The notes under the pieces are model-generated. The model was not told where the DNA came from. It saw only the letters and a list, made by a program, of their open reading frames with translations, and searched no databases. From Frateuria edaphi (GTDB lineage Bacteria > Pseudomonadota > Gammaproteobacteria > Xanthomonadales > Rhodanobacteraceae): a DNA stretch of 64,000 nt. The stretch covers positions 1,116,001 to 1,180,000 of the forward strand of contig NZ_CP088251.1 in the NCBI RefSeq assembly GCF_021117405.1, written 5' to 3'. This document shows positions 8,497 through 18,330 of the stretch, in pieces (position 1 is the first letter of the stretch; each line of letters begins with the position of its first letter). Position numbers and translations under genes: made by a program.

Positions 8497-8763
8497 ATGG
8501 CGATCGGTTGGGCCGGCGACGGCGCCGTGCAGGATCAGATCGACGCGACCGTGAAGGACGCGATCAAACGAGCGCGCAGCAAGCTGCCGCAGGGCCCGAG
8601 CCTGGACCACTGCGAGGAGTGCGATGCGCCGATTCCCGAGGCGCGGCGCAAGGCCGTCCCCGGGGTGCGGTTGTGCGTGGCCTGCCAGGAGGCGCAGGAC
8701 AAGGCGCAGCGCACGACCAGCGGCTACAACCGCCGCGGCAGCAAGGACAGCCAGCTGCGCTAG
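8497..8763 (+). CDS. DksA/TraR-family C4 zinc-finger protein (YbiI type)
   Basis: The 88-residue protein has a short helical N-terminus and a C4 zinc finger with Cys39, Cys42, Cys60 and Cys63 (HCEECDAPIPEARR...GVRLCVACQ). This is the small YbiI branch of the DksA/TraR family. Unlike DksA it lacks the long coiled-coil, so action at the RNA polymerase secondary channel is uncertain. The ATG at 8497 follows CCGGAG. Confidence 0.9.
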   Translation: MAIGWAGDGAVQDQIDATVKDAIKRARSKLPQGPSLDHCEECDAPIPEARRKAVPGVRLCVACQEAQDKAQRTTSGYNRRGSKDSQLR

Positions 8764-8879
8764 ACCGTCCGGCCGTCCTTAACGGCCGGTATGAGCTCGC
8801 GTCGAGCATGCCGGGGCAGGGTGCTTGCCTCGTCCTCGCATGACCCCATGAAGGGTGTCCACGTCCGAAGGAGCCCCTT

Positions 8880-9740
8880 ATGCACCATCCCGACGCAGCG
8901 GCCGCCGGCCAGTTCCGGATCGGCGGCGACATTCCGGTCAACCGCCTGGGCTTCGGCGCCATGCGCGTCACCGGCAAGGGCATCTGGGGCGAGCCCGCGG
9001 ATCCCGAGGGCGCTCGCGCCACCCTGCGGGCCTTGCCGGAGCTGGGCGTCAACCTCATCGATACCGCGGACAGCTATGGACCCGAGGTCAGCGAGGATCT
9101 GATCCGCGAGGTGCTGCATCCATACCGGGGCATGCTGATCGCCACCAAGGGCGGCCTGACCCGTCACGGGCCGGATATCTGGGCGCCGCTGGGGCGGCCG
9201 GAGTACCTGCGCCAATGCGTGCTGATGAGCCTGCGACGGTTGGGCGTCGAGCGCCTCGACCTGTGGCAACTGCATCGCATCGACGCCAAGGTGCCGCGCG
9301 AGGAACAGTTCGAGGTGATCGCCCAGATGCGCAAGGAGGGGCTGATCAGGCACGTGGGCCTGAGCGAGGTCGGCGTGGAGGAGATCGAGGCGGCCCGCCG
9401 CCATTTCCCCGTCGCCACCGTGCAGAACCTCTACAACCTGGCCAACCGCAAGAGCGAGGCGGTGCTGGAGCATTGCCAGGCGCAGGGCATTGGCTTCATC
9501 CCCTGGTACCCGCTGGCCGCCGGCGACCTTGCCGCGCACGACTCGGTGCTGAGCCGCATCGCGCAGCGCCTGGGCGCCAGCAACGGCCAGGTCGCGCTGG
9601 CCTGGCTGCTCAAGCGCTCGCCGGTGATGCTGCCGATCCCCGGCACCTCGAAGGTGGAGCACCTGAGGGAGAACGTGGGAGCCGCGCAGTTGGAGCTGTC
9701 GGATGAGGATTACCGGGCGCTGGAAGCCGCCGCGCGTTGA
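8880..9740 (+). CDS. Aldo/keto reductase
   Basis: The 286-residue TIM-barrel NADPH-dependent oxidoreductase shows the catalytic tetrad: Asp and Tyr in [13 protein letters not shown], Lys in LIATKGGL and His in [10 protein letters not shown]. The C-terminal cofactor segment includes [14 protein letters not shown]. The closest resemblance is to YdbC/putative oxidoreductases acting on small aldehydes, but the substrate is unknown. A strong AAGGAG precedes the ATG. It lies alone between the zinc-finger gene and dnaB. Confidence 0.92.
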   Translation: MHHPDAAAAGQFRIGGDIPVNRLGFGAMRVTGKGIWGEPADPEGARATLRALPELGVNLIDTADSYGPEVSEDLIREVLHPYRGMLIATKGGLTRHGPDIWAPLGRPEYLRQCVLMSLRRLGVERLDLWQLHRIDAKVPREEQFEVIAQMRKEGLIRHVGLSEVGVEEIEAARRHFPVATVQNLYNLANRKSEAVLEHCQAQGIGFIPWYPLAAGDLAAHDSVLSRIAQRLGASNGQVALAWLLKRSPVMLPIPGTSKVEHLRENVGAAQLELSDEDYRALEAAAR

Positions 9741-9833
9741 CGCTCCTTTTGAGCGAAGCCCATTTCCACCCATACCCTCCCTGAAGGGAGGAGCGGGCGG
9801 GATGGGGGTGTTCCCCGCACCCTGCCGCCCTCG

Positions 9834-9863
9834 TTATCCACCGCCTCCCACAGCTTATCCACA
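9834..9863 (+). promoter_or_regulatory. Two DnaA-box-like sites upstream of dnaB
   Basis: TTATCCACA at 9855-9863 is a perfect consensus DnaA box. TTATCCACC at 9834-9842 differs by one base, in the same orientation and 21 bases away. They lie about 100 bases before the dnaB start, where DnaA could regulate transcription. No AT-rich unwinding element or larger box cluster is present, so an origin is unlikely. Confidence 0.5.
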
Positions 9864-9962
9864 GACTTATTGTCTCGTCGGCTGAGAGCCTGCCGCGTAT
9901 CCTCTCCCCCCGTGTCCGTCGCCACCGCCGGCGGTGCGGCAGCCTGCGAGGAACCCGAGCCC

Positions 9963-11357
9963 ATGTCCTTTGTCCCCGAGCGCAAGAGCGGCCATTCCGC
10001 CGTCGAGGCGCTGCGCGTGCCACCGCACTCCATCGACGCCGAGCAGGCGGTGCTGGGCGGCCTGATGCTCGCGCCAGACGCGCTGGACAAGGTCGCCGAC
10101 CGGCTGGGCGAGGGTGATTTCTACCGCAAGGACCACCGCCTGATCTGGCGCGCGATCAACGAACTGGCCAACAAGGGCATGCCCTGCGATGCGGTGACGC
10201 TGGGCGACTGGTTCGAGGCCAACGAACTGGCCGAGATGGTCGGCGGCGCGAGCTACCTGATCGAGCTGGCCAACGCCACGCCCAGCGCGGCCAATATCGG
10301 CGCCTACGCGGACATCGTGCGCGAGAAGTCGGTGCTGCGGCAGCTGATCGACGCCGGCACGGGTATCACCGAGGACGGCTACCGGCCCGAAGGCAAGAGC
10401 GTGCAGGAGGTGCTGGAGAGCGCCGAGCAGGCGGTTTTCAAGATCGCCGAGTCGGGCGCGCGCGGCAAGAAGGATTCGGTGTCGATGCGCGACGCGGTCA
10501 AGGACGCCTTCCGCCTGCTCACCGAGCGCTACGAGAACCGTGGCCAGCTGACCGGCATCTCCACCGGCTTCAATGACCTGGACGAGCTCACCTCCGGCCT
10601 GCAGCCGTCGGACCTGATCATCGTCGCGGCCCGTCCCTCGATGGGCAAGACCGCGTTCTCGGTGAACATCGCCGAGGCCGCCGCGCTGCGCGGCAAGAAG
10701 GCGGTAGTGATCTTCTCGATGGAAATGTCCGCTTCGCAGCTGGCGTTGCGACTGATCTCCTCCATCGGCCGCATCCACGCCCAGCATCTGCGCAACGGCG
10801 ACCTGTCCGAGGAAGACTGGCCGCGCGTGACCAACGCCATCGCGATCCTGTCCGAGGCGAAGATCTTCATTGACGATACGCCCGGCCTCTCGCCGGTGGA
10901 GCTGCGCTCGCGCGCCCGCCGCCTGCACCGCGAGCACGGCGGCCTGGGCCTGATCGTGATCGATTACCTGCAGCTGATGCAGGTGCCCGGGAACAAGGAG
11001 AACCGCGCCACGGAGATTTCAGAAATCTCCCGTTCACTCAAGGGCCTCGCCAAGGAGTTGAACGTGCCGGTGATCGCCCTGTCGCAGTTGAATCGTTCGC
11101 TGGAACAGCGCGCCGACAAGCGCCCGATGATGTCCGACCTGCGCGAGTCGGGCGCCATCGAGCAGGACGCGGACGTGATCATGTTCATCTACCGCGACGA
11201 GTACTACAACAAGGAATCGGCGGACAAAGGCCTGGCCGAGATCATCATTGGCAAACAGCGAAACGGCCCGACCGACACGGTGAAGCTGACCTTCCTGGGC
11301 CACTACACCAAGTTCGAGAACTACGCGGCCGATTCGTTCGTTGGCTCATTCGATTGA
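9963..11357 (+). CDS. dnaB: Replicative DNA helicase DnaB
   Basis: The 464-residue hexameric 5'-3' helicase has the DnaB N-terminal domain beginning RVPPHSIDAEQAVLGGLML. A linker follows, then a RecA-like motor with Walker A (AARPSMGKTAFSVNIA) and Walker B/H2 (LIVIDYLQLM). The SQLNRSLEQRADKRPMMSDL and DADVIMFIYRDEYY motifs are intact. The start at 9963 gives the usual DnaB length; in-frame sequence upstream has no similarity. alr follows 118 bases later, a conserved dnaB-alr arrangement. No intein is present. Confidence 0.98.
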   Translation: MSFVPERKSGHSAVEALRVPPHSIDAEQAVLGGLMLAPDALDKVADRLGEGDFYRKDHRLIWRAINELANKGMPCDAVTLGDWFEANELAEMVGGASYLIELANATPSAANIGAYADIVREKSVLRQLIDAGTGITEDGYRPEGKSVQEVLESAEQAVFKIAESGARGKKDSVSMRDAVKDAFRLLTERYENRGQLTGISTGFNDLDELTSGLQPSDLIIVAARPSMGKTAFSVNIAEAAALRGKKAVVIFSMEMSASQLALRLISSIGRIHAQHLRNGDLSEEDWPRVTNAIAILSEAKIFIDDTPGLSPVELRSRARRLHREHGGLGLIVIDYLQLMQVPGNKENRATEISEISRSLKGLAKELNVPVIALSQLNRSLEQRADKRPMMSDLRESGAIEQDADVIMFIYRDEYYNKESADKGLAEIIIGKQRNGPTDTVKLTFLGHYTKFENYAADSFVGSFD

Positions 11358-11475
11358 TGCGTAGCGGCGCCAAGCCCCTCTTCCCCGAGGTCGGTCTGGC
11401 GGAAACGGCCGGCGAAACGCGGAGGACTCCGCTTTTGGTCGGCTTCTACCCACCACGCCACGCCCGGCACGACCC

Positions 11476-12564
11476 ATGAGCCGCACGACCACCGCAACGA
11501 TCCACTTGGGCGCCCTGCGCCACAACCTCGCCCGCATCAAGGCGATGGCCAGCCCTGCGCGTGTCATGGCGGTAGTCAAGGCGGATGCCTACGGCCACGG
11601 CCTGGAGCGTGTCGCCCGCGCGCTGGATGCCCAGGCCGAATGCTTCGCCGTAGCCGCACTGGGCGATGGTCTGCGCCTGCGCGCGGCGGGCCATCGCCAG
11701 CGCATCGTGGTGCTGTCCGGCCCCGACCAGGGCGGCGACATCGCCGAGATGCAGCGCCTGCAACTGGATGCGGCCATCCACCATGAAAGCCAGCTGCACT
11801 GGCTGGCCGAGGCCCGCCCTGGCCGCGGCCGCCTGCGCGTGTGGCTGAAGGTCGACAGCGGCATGCACCGCCTGGGCTTCGCCCCGGAGCAAGTCGCCGG
11901 CGTGCACGCGCGCCTGGCCGCGATGCCCGGACTGGATCCGGAGATCGGCCTGCTCAGCCATTTCTCCGATTCGGAAGTCTTCGAGGGCGAGCAGACCCGC
12001 ACGCAGATCACGCGCTTCGCCGGGGCGACCCGCGGCCTGGACGGGCCCCGTTCGCTGTCCAACTCCGCCGCCGTGCTCGGCTGGCCCGAGGCGCGTGTCG
12101 ATTGGGTGCGCACTGGCGGCCTGCTGTACGGCCTGTCGGTGGTCGAGGGCAGGAGCGGCGCGGACTTCGGCTTCCGCCCGGCGATGACGCTGGCCACTCG
12201 CCTGATCGCCATCAACCGCATCGGCAAGGGCGAATCGATCGGCTACAACGGCACCTGGACCTGCCCCGAAGACATGCCGGTCGGCGTCGCCGCGGTCGGT
12301 TATGGCGACGGTTATCCGCGCAGCGCCGGCAGTGGCACGCCGGTGCGGGTTGGCGACACCCGCGTGCCATTGATCGGTCGCGTCTCGATGGACCTCATCA
12401 CGCTCGACCTGCGTGACGCGCCGCAGGCGAAGGTCGGCGATCGCGTCACCCTGTGGGGCGACGACCTGCCCGTGGAAACCGTCGCCCGCCACGCCGGCAC
12501 GATCAGCTACGACCTCACCTGCGGCATGACCCGCCGCGTGCTGTTCGTCGAGGACGAGAACTGA
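11476..12564 (+). CDS. alr: Alanine racemase
   Basis: The 362-residue PLP enzyme interconverts L- and D-alanine for peptidoglycan. The PLP lysine is in the hallmark AVVKADAYGHG (about residue 35), and the second catalytic base Tyr is in IGYNGTW in the C-terminal barrel domain. VGYGDGYPR and IGRVSMDL are also typical. It follows dnaB on the same strand. Its length is normal and the start ATG fits the family N-terminus. Confidence 0.97.
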   Translation: MSRTTTATIHLGALRHNLARIKAMASPARVMAVVKADAYGHGLERVARALDAQAECFAVAALGDGLRLRAAGHRQRIVVLSGPDQGGDIAEMQRLQLDAAIHHESQLHWLAEARPGRGRLRVWLKVDSGMHRLGFAPEQVAGVHARLAAMPGLDPEIGLLSHFSDSEVFEGEQTRTQITRFAGATRGLDGPRSLSNSAAVLGWPEARVDWVRTGGLLYGLSVVEGRSGADFGFRPAMTLATRLIAINRIGKGESIGYNGTWTCPEDMPVGVAAVGYGDGYPRSAGSGTPVRVGDTRVPLIGRVSMDLITLDLRDAPQAKVGDRVTLWGDDLPVETVARHAGTISYDLTCGMTRRVLFVEDEN

Positions 12565-12582
12565 TCCGCGCGTGGCATCCCA

Positions 12583-12654
12583 TGTAGAGCGCACCCGTGC
12601 GAGACCGCCATGTAGGGTTCATCCCGCGCGGTCGCGCCCAGGTGCGCTCCTACA
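12583..12654. repeat. GTAG-type intergenic palindromic repeat, copy 1
   Basis: The segment starts TGTAGAGCGCACC and ends GGTGCGCTCCTACA, inverted copies of one another, with a second partial TGTAGGG unit between them. The same motif recurs near 18832 and 29640. These resemble REP-type elements with a GTAG head, common in Xanthomonadales and Pseudomonas. Confidence 0.7.
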
Positions 12655-12732
12655 GGCGGATCCGGCGCCCCCTGTCTCGCTCCGTGCGAGGGCAGCGGGC
12701 TAAGCTCCCGTCTTCGACTACCGGAACTCCCC

Positions 12733-14124
12733 ATGGCCAAAGCCAAGACCGCCTACGTCTGCACCGATTGCGGCGCCGAGCACTCCAAGTGGCAGGGCCA
12801 GTGCATCGAGTGCGGCGTGTGGAACACGCTGAGCGAAGTCGTGCTGGCGCCCGCGTCCACGGCGAAGGCCTCGGTAGGCGCGCAACGCTCCAGCTACGCC
12901 GGCAATGCGGCCGGGGCGGCCAGGGTCACCCCGCTCACGGCGGTGGCGCTGACCACCGAGGCGCGCACCCACACGGGCATCGGTGAGCTCGACCGCGTGT
13001 TGGGCGGGGGTCTGGTGCAGGGGTCGGTGGTGTTGATCGGCGGCGATCCTGGCATCGGCAAGTCCACGCTGCTGCTGCAGATGCTCGGCACGCTGGGCGC
13101 GCACCTGGCCAGCGTGTACGTCACCGGCGAGGAGTCGCTCTCGCAGGTGGCCGCGCGCGCGCAACGCCTGGGGCTGCCGCTGGAGCCGCTGCAGGCATTG
13201 GCCGAGACGTGCATCGAGCGCATTCTCGAACAGGCGATCGCCACGCGCCCGCACGTGCTGGTGATCGACTCTATCCAGACGATCTGGACCGAACTGCTCA
13301 CCGCCGCGCCGGGCTCGGTCAGCCAGGTGCGCGAATCGGCCGCGAAGCTGACGCGCTTCGCCAAGGAAACCGGCACGTCCGTGTTCCTCGTCGGCCATGT
13401 CACCAAGGAAGGCGGCATTGCCGGTCCGCGAGTGCTGGAACACATGGTCGACGCGGTGCTGTATTTCGAAGGCGAGTCGGGCAGCCGCTTCCGCGTGCTG
13501 CGCGCGTTCAAGAACCGCTTCGGCGCGGTCAACGAGCTGGGCGTGTTCGCGATGTCCGACAAGGGCCTGCGCGAGGTGCCCAACCCCTCGGCGATCTTCC
13601 TTTCCGCGCATTCGGGACCGACCTCCGGCAGCGCCGTGATGGTCACTCGCGAGGGCACCCGCCCGTTGCTGGTCGAGGTACAGGCGCTGGTCGACCAATC
13701 CTCGCTGGGCAACCCGCGCCGCGTGGCGCTGGGCCTGGAGCAGAACCGCCTGGCCATGCTGCTGGCGGTGCTGCATCGCCACGGCGGCGTGGCGGCGTAT
13801 GACCAGGACGTGTTCGTCAACGTGGTCGGCGGCATCCGCGTGCAGGAAACCGCAGCGGACCTGCCGGTCCTGCTGGCGGTGCTTTCCTCGCTGCGCGACC
13901 GCCCATTGCCGGACAAGACCATCGCATTTGGCGAAGTGGGTCTCTCCGGCGAGATCCGCCCGGTCCCCAATGGCGAGGAACGCCTGAAGGAAGCGGCTAC
14001 CCATGGGTTCCGCCACGCCATCGTGCCCAAGGCCAACGCGCCCAAGAAGGGCAAGGTCGGCGAGATGGAGGTCATTGGCGTGGAGCGCCTGTCCCAGGCG
14101 ATCGACGCCTGCCGTGACGCGTAG
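12733..14124 (+). CDS. radA: DNA repair protein RadA
   Basis: The 463-residue protein is a RecA-like ATPase that drives branch migration in recombination. It starts with a C4 zinc finger (Cys10, Cys13, Cys24, Cys27). Walker A is GGDPGIGKSTLLLQ, the RadA-specific KNRFG motif is present, and a Lon-protease-like C-terminal domain includes GEVGLSGEIRPV. The family length is normal. It is convergent with the downstream membrane-protein gene. Confidence 0.97.
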   Translation: MAKAKTAYVCTDCGAEHSKWQGQCIECGVWNTLSEVVLAPASTAKASVGAQRSSYAGNAAGAARVTPLTAVALTTEARTHTGIGELDRVLGGGLVQGSVVLIGGDPGIGKSTLLLQMLGTLGAHLASVYVTGEESLSQVAARAQRLGLPLEPLQALAETCIERILEQAIATRPHVLVIDSIQTIWTELLTAAPGSVSQVRESAAKLTRFAKETGTSVFLVGHVTKEGGIAGPRVLEHMVDAVLYFEGESGSRFRVLRAFKNRFGAVNELGVFAMSDKGLREVPNPSAIFLSAHSGPTSGSAVMVTREGTRPLLVEVQALVDQSSLGNPRRVALGLEQNRLAMLLAVLHRHGGVAAYDQDVFVNVVGGIRVQETAADLPVLLAVLSSLRDRPLPDKTIAFGEVGLSGEIRPVPNGEERLKEAATHGFRHAIVPKANAPKKGKVGEMEVIGVERLSQAIDACRDA

Positions 14125-14187
14125 GGGCGCAAGGGCCAGCCCATCGACGCCGGTGCAGATAGCACGAACGGGTCGAGACTTGCCTGG

Positions 14188-15024
14188 CTACAGGCTCGGC
14201 ATCGGACGGTGCAGGATCAGCTCCAGCACGAACTTCGAGCCGAAGAACGCCAGCACCAGCACCGCCATGCCGATCAGCGTGAGGTTGACGGCGCGGCGCC
14301 CGCGCCAGCCGGAGCGCCAGCGGCCGTAGAGCAGCACGCCGAAAACCAGCCAGGCGACAATCGACAATACGGTCTTGTGCACAAGGTGCTGGCCGAACAG
14401 GTTGCCCACGAACAGCGCGCCAGTGACCAGCGTGAGGGTCAGCAGCGCGAAACCGGCGGCGATTACACGGAACAGCAGCGTTTCGGTCAACGTCAGCGGC
14501 GGCAGCGCGCGCAGCCACGGACCGAACTGCCGATGGCGCAGGCCGCGTTCCTGCACAGCCAGGCCCAACGCCAGCACCGCTGCAATGGACAGCAGGCTGA
14601 AGGCCACCAGCGCGACGGTCACATGCAGCTTGATCTGCCAGTCCATCGCCACCGGCATGGTCGGCGGCGCCAGGAAGCTGTCGACCGCCAGCAGCACCGC
14701 GGCCAGCGGAAAGACCACCACGCCCAGCGCGGCGACCGGCCTGCTCAGGTTGACGAACAGGGTGAGCGCGGAGACGACGCAGGCGACGAGCGACAACGCC
14801 GCGAAGAAATGCAGATCCAGTGCTCCGCGATGCATGCCCAGCAGCACGCCGGCATGTGCCAGCACCGCGAGCATCGCCACCGCCAGGGCAGGGCGCTGCC
14901 AGGCCGACGACGGCTTGGTCGCTCCGTGCCCGAACAGTGGCCAGGCGAGCAGGCCGGACGCAAGCAGGTAGAAGGCGACGGCGGTGAGCGAAAGGGCGGG
15001 CAGCATGGGCGGCAAGTGTCGCAT
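14188..15024 (-). CDS. CcsA/YpjD-family cytochrome c assembly-like membrane protein
   Basis: The 278-residue integral membrane protein has about eight hydrophobic helices and belongs to the CcsA/ResC/YpjD family of haem-handling or cytochrome c assembly-like proteins. WQIKLHVTVALVAFSLLSIAA and a later HLVHKTVLSIVAWLVFG place His residues at membrane positions typical of the family. In many gammaproteobacteria the same gene is divergent from ffh, as here. The start was set at the ATG giving MRHLPPMLPALS; the next ATG at 15006 is an alternative. Confidence 0.85.
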   Translation of the reverse strand: MRHLPPMLPALSLTAVAFYLLASGLLAWPLFGHGATKPSSAWQRPALAVAMLAVLAHAGVLLGMHRGALDLHFFAALSLVACVVSALTLFVNLSRPVAALGVVVFPLAAVLLAVDSFLAPPTMPVAMDWQIKLHVTVALVAFSLLSIAAVLALGLAVQERGLRHRQFGPWLRALPPLTLTETLLFRVIAAGFALLTLTLVTGALFVGNLFGQHLVHKTVLSIVAWLVFGVLLYGRWRSGWRGRRAVNLTLIGMAVLVLAFFGSKFVLELILHRPMPSL

Positions 15025-15194
15025 AGGGCTTTGGTGCGGTGAACGCCCGCCTGGCATTGCCGATTTCAGCGTCCGGGCCACCCCGATGCCACGGTGCCCG
15101 GGACATCGCCCCCTGGATGGAGACGTGTTAAGGGCCGCCGACGGAGCCCTCTGATATATTGGCCCGCTTGTTCCTGCCGATGCCGTAGCCCGCC

Positions 15195-16577
15195 ATGTTC
15201 GAGTCGCTGAGCCAACGCCTCTCCACGACCGTCAACCGCCTGCGCGGTCGCGGTCGGCTGACCGAGGAAAACATCCGCGAGTCCCTGCGCGAGGTGCGCA
15301 TCGCGCTGCTGGAGGCGGACGTCGCGCTGCCGGTGGTGCAGGCGCTGATCGAGCGGGTGAAGGTGCGCGCGGTCGGCCAGGAAGTGCTCAAGAGCCTGTC
15401 GCCGGGCCAGGCGCTGGTAAAGGTGGTCAGCGACGAGCTGACCAAGCTGATGGGCACGGCCAACGCCGAACTCAGCCTTGCACAGCAGCCGCCCGCGGTA
15501 GTGCTGATGGCCGGCCTGCAGGGCGCGGGCAAGACCACCACGGTGGCCAAGCTCGCCCGCTTCCTCACCGAACGCAAGAAAAAGAAGGTGATGGTGGTCA
15601 GCTGCGACGTCTATCGTCCGGCCGCCATCGAGCAGCTGCGCACGCTGGCCGAGCAGGTCGGCGTGAAGTTCTTCCCGTCCGAGGCGGGACAGAACCCGGT
15701 CGACATCGCCAAGGCCGCGATCGCCGCGGCCCGCCGCGAGGTAGTCGACGTGCTGCTGGTCGACACTGCCGGCCGCCTGCACATCGACGAAGCGATGATG
15801 GGCGAGATCAAGGCGCTGCATGCTGCGATCACGCCGGTCGAAACGCTGTTCGTGGTCGATTCGATGACCGGCCAGGACGCGGCCACCACTGCGAAAGCGT
15901 TCAGCGAGGCGCTGCCGCTGACCGGCGTGGTGCTGACCAAGACCGACGGCGACGCCCGTGGCGGCGCCGCGCTGTCGGTGCGCTACATCACCGGACGTCC
16001 GATCAAGTTCCTGGGCGCTGGCGAGAAGACCGATGCGCTGGAGCCCTTCCACCCCGATCGCGTGGCGCAGCGCATCCTCGGCATGGGCGACGTGCTTTCG
16101 CTGGTCGAGGAAGTCGAGCGCAAGGTCGACCAGGAGAAGGCGCAGCAGCTCGCCCAGAAGGTGATGAAGGGCAAGCGCTTCGACCTCAACGACATGCGCG
16201 ACCAGCTCGAGCAGATGAACAACATGGGCGGCTTGGCCGGCCTGATGGACAAGCTACCGGGCGTGGCCAACCTGCCGGACAACGTGAAGTCGAAGGTCAA
16301 CGACAACGAGATCAAGCGCATGGTCGCGATCATCGGTTCGATGACCAAGAAGGAACGTCGCCACCCCGACCTGCTCAACGGTTCGCGCCGTGCCCGCGTG
16401 GCGCGCGGTTCGGGCACCCAGCCGGCCGACGTCAACCGCCTGCTCAAGCAGTACATGCAGATGGAAAAGATGATGTCCAAGCTCTCCAAGGGCGGCACCA
16501 AGGGCCTGCTGCGGCAGATGCGCGGGGCCATGAAGGGCATGGGCGGGATGGGCGGCGGCTTTCCGCCGATGCGCTGA
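15195..16577 (+). CDS. ffh: Signal recognition particle protein Ffh
   Basis: The 460-residue GTPase binds 4.5S RNA and signal sequences of nascent membrane proteins. The N domain begins [20 protein letters not shown]. The G domain has [35 protein letters not shown] and [13 protein letters not shown]. The Met-rich M domain ends with [25 protein letters not shown] at 15155-15160 could be a -10 box, but no good -35 was found. It heads the region leading to the rpsP operon. Confidence 0.98.
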   Translation: MFESLSQRLSTTVNRLRGRGRLTEENIRESLREVRIALLEADVALPVVQALIERVKVRAVGQEVLKSLSPGQALVKVVSDELTKLMGTANAELSLAQQPPAVVLMAGLQGAGKTTTVAKLARFLTERKKKKVMVVSCDVYRPAAIEQLRTLAEQVGVKFFPSEAGQNPVDIAKAAIAAARREVVDVLLVDTAGRLHIDEAMMGEIKALHAAITPVETLFVVDSMTGQDAATTAKAFSEALPLTGVVLTKTDGDARGGAALSVRYITGRPIKFLGAGEKTDALEPFHPDRVAQRILGMGDVLSLVEEVERKVDQEKAQQLAQKVMKGKRFDLNDMRDQLEQMNNMGGLAGLMDKLPGVANLPDNVKSKVNDNEIKRMVAIIGSMTKKERRHPDLLNGSRRARVARGSGTQPADVNRLLKQYMQMEKMMSKLSKGGTKGLLRQMRGAMKGMGGMGGGFPPMR

Positions 16578-16657
16578 GCCTTGTCCTAACCTGGGCGAAG
16601 GGCGCAGCGCCCGACGTTGCGGCATCGCCAAGGTCTTCCCTTTTACCGAAAATCCAC

Positions 16658-16663
16658 TAAAAT
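16658..16663 (+). promoter_or_regulatory. Possible -10 box of the rpsP operon
   Basis: TAAAAT lies 69 bases before the rpsP start in a locally AT-rich patch, rare in this GC-rich region. The matching -35 position reads CTTCCC, so the -35 is weak. It is the best promoter candidate in the ffh-rpsP gap. Confidence 0.4.
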
Positions 16664-16731
16664 GCCGCGTTTACCGCGCGCGGATCCCGTGCGTGCTGCC
16701 GGCACAGCCGGCACCTCTGGAGCTTTTACTT

Positions 16732-16989
16732 ATGGTCAAGATTCGTCTTTCGCGCGGCGGCGCCAAGGGCCGTCCCTTCTACCACGTCGTTGTCACCGAC
16801 CAGCGCAACAAGCGTGACGGTCGCAGCATCGAGAACGTGGGCTTCTACAACCCGGTCGCGTCCGGCAAGGACAAGCGCCTGGAGCTCAACGTCGAGCGCG
16901 TCAACGAGTGGATGGGCAAGGGTGCCCAGCTGACCGACAAGGTCGCCGCTCTGCTCAAGGAAGCCGGCAAGCAGCAGGCTGCTGCCTAA
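16732..16989 (+). CDS. rpsP: 30S ribosomal protein bS16
   Basis: The 85-residue protein starts [20 protein letters not shown], an unmistakable bS16 N-terminus, and has the normal length with a short Ala/Gln tail. It is the first gene of the classic rpsP-rimM-trmD-rplS operon for ribosome and tRNA maturation. rimM starts two bases after its stop. The ATG follows TGGAGCTTTT. Confidence 0.98.
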   Translation: MVKIRLSRGGAKGRPFYHVVVTDQRNKRDGRSIENVGFYNPVASGKDKRLELNVERVNEWMGKGAQLTDKVAALLKEAGKQQAAA

Positions 16990-16991
16990 GC

Positions 16992-17507
16992 ATGGCCGCA
17001 GCCGGTCGGCGCGTCCTGGTCGGACGCATCGTCGGGCTGCACGGCGTGCAGGGTGGGCTCAAGATCGAATCCTGGACCGAACCGCGCACGCAGATCTTCA
17101 AGTACCAGCCCTGGCTGCTCGAAAAGGCGCCGGGCGAGGTCAGGGAAGTCGCCGGGATCAAGGGACATCCGCAGGGCAAGGGGCTGGTTTGCCAGTTGCC
17201 GGGAGTGGATGACCGCGATGCGGCGGCCGCGCTGGTCGGGCAGGACATCTACGTCGCCCGAGAGCTGCTGCCACCGCCCGGCAAGGACGAGTATTACTGG
17301 GTCGACCTCGAGGGTCTGGAGGTCGTCACCACCGAGGGCGTCGTGCTCGGACGGGTCAGCCACCTGTTCGCCACTGGCGCCAACGACGTGGTGGTGGTGA
17401 GGGACGGCACGCGCGAGCGGCTGGTGCCTTTCATCCAGGGGACTTACGTGCGTTCGGTGGACTTGTCCGGCGGGCGCATGGTGGTGGACTGGGATCCGGA
17501 GTTCTAG
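16992..17507 (+). CDS. rimM: Ribosome maturation factor RimM
   Basis: The 171-residue protein binds uS19 and assists maturation of the 30S head. Its RimM domain begins RVLVGRIVGLHGVQGGLKI, and a PRC-barrel follows (YYWVDLEGLEVVTTEGVVLG), ending LVPFIQGTYVRSVDLSGGR. It is tightly packed between rpsP (2-base gap) and trmD (15-base gap). The ATG at 16992 gives the usual length. Confidence 0.97.
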   Translation: MAAAGRRVLVGRIVGLHGVQGGLKIESWTEPRTQIFKYQPWLLEKAPGEVREVAGIKGHPQGKGLVCQLPGVDDRDAAAALVGQDIYVARELLPPPGKDEYYWVDLEGLEVVTTEGVVLGRVSHLFATGANDVVVVRDGTRERLVPFIQGTYVRSVDLSGGRMVVDWDPEF

Positions 17508-17522
17508 CAGGCGAGGGATCCG

Positions 17523-18305
17523 ATGCGCATCGATGTCGTCACGTTGTTTCCCGACTTCATGCGCCAGTGCGCCGCCGTCGGTGTCGTGGGACGCGCGCAG
17601 CAGCGCCAGTTGCTGCAGGTGGAAACCTGGAACCCGCGCGACTACGCCACGGACAATTACCGAACCGTGGACGGCCGCACCTGCGGCGGCGGACCCGGGA
17701 TGGTGATGTTGATCGAGCCCTTGCGGGCGGCCATGAAGGCCATGCGCGAGGCGGTGCCGGAGCCGGCGCACGTGATTTACCTCAGTCCGCAGGGAGCGCG
17801 GCTGACGCAGGGCAGGGTGGAAGCGCTGGCGAAATTGCCGCGCATCGCCTTGCTCTGCGGGCGTTACGAGGGTGTGGACGAACGCCTGCTGGCGCGCGAG
17901 GTCGACGAGGAGCTTTCCATCGGCGATTATGTGCTGTCCGGGGGCGAGCTGGGCGCCGCGGTGATCATCGACGCGGTAGGCCGGTTGCAGGAGGGTGCGT
18001 TGAATGACGCGCAGTCCGCCGAGCAGGATTCGTTCTCGAACGGGTTGCTCGACTGTCCCCACTACGCGAAGCCGGTGCATGACGCACTCGGTGACGTCCC
18101 GGAGGTATTGCTCTCCGGCGACCACGCGGCGATCCGCCGTTGGCGCCTGAAGCAGTCGCTGGGACGGACCTGGCTGCGAAGGCCCGACCTTTTGGCGCAA
18201 TGCGCGCTGGACAAGACGTCCCGCGCATTGCTCGAAGAATTCCGCCGTGAGCATGCTCGACAGGAGCAGCAGCGGCACGACGAAGCGGCCGTCAAGCCGC
18301 AGTAA
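17523..18305 (+). CDS. trmD: tRNA (guanine-37 N1)-methyltransferase TrmD
   Basis: The 260-residue SPOUT enzyme makes m1G37 in tRNAs and prevents +1 frameshifting. It begins [12 protein letters not shown]. It has the substrate motif [18 protein letters not shown] in slightly diverged form ([16 protein letters not shown]) and the trefoil-knot SAM site [16 protein letters not shown]. The C-terminal domain is complete. It is the third gene of the rpsP operon; rplS follows after 25 bases. Confidence 0.98.
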   Translation: MRIDVVTLFPDFMRQCAAVGVVGRAQQRQLLQVETWNPRDYATDNYRTVDGRTCGGGPGMVMLIEPLRAAMKAMREAVPEPAHVIYLSPQGARLTQGRVEALAKLPRIALLCGRYEGVDERLLAREVDEELSIGDYVLSGGELGAAVIIDAVGRLQEGALNDAQSAEQDSFSNGLLDCPHYAKPVHDALGDVPEVLLSGDHAAIRRWRLKQSLGRTWLRRPDLLAQCALDKTSRALLEEFRREHARQEQQRHDEAAVKPQ

Positions 18306-18330
18306 TTGCAAATTTCAATCAGGTGTTGCC

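Noticed and set aside
9741..9962. Replication origin near dnaB
   Set aside because: There are only two DnaA-like boxes, no AT-rich unwinding region and no dnaA/dnaN/gyrB genes nearby.
15155..15160. TATATT as an ffh promoter
   Set aside because: No -35 element at an acceptable distance; mentioned only in the ffh entry.
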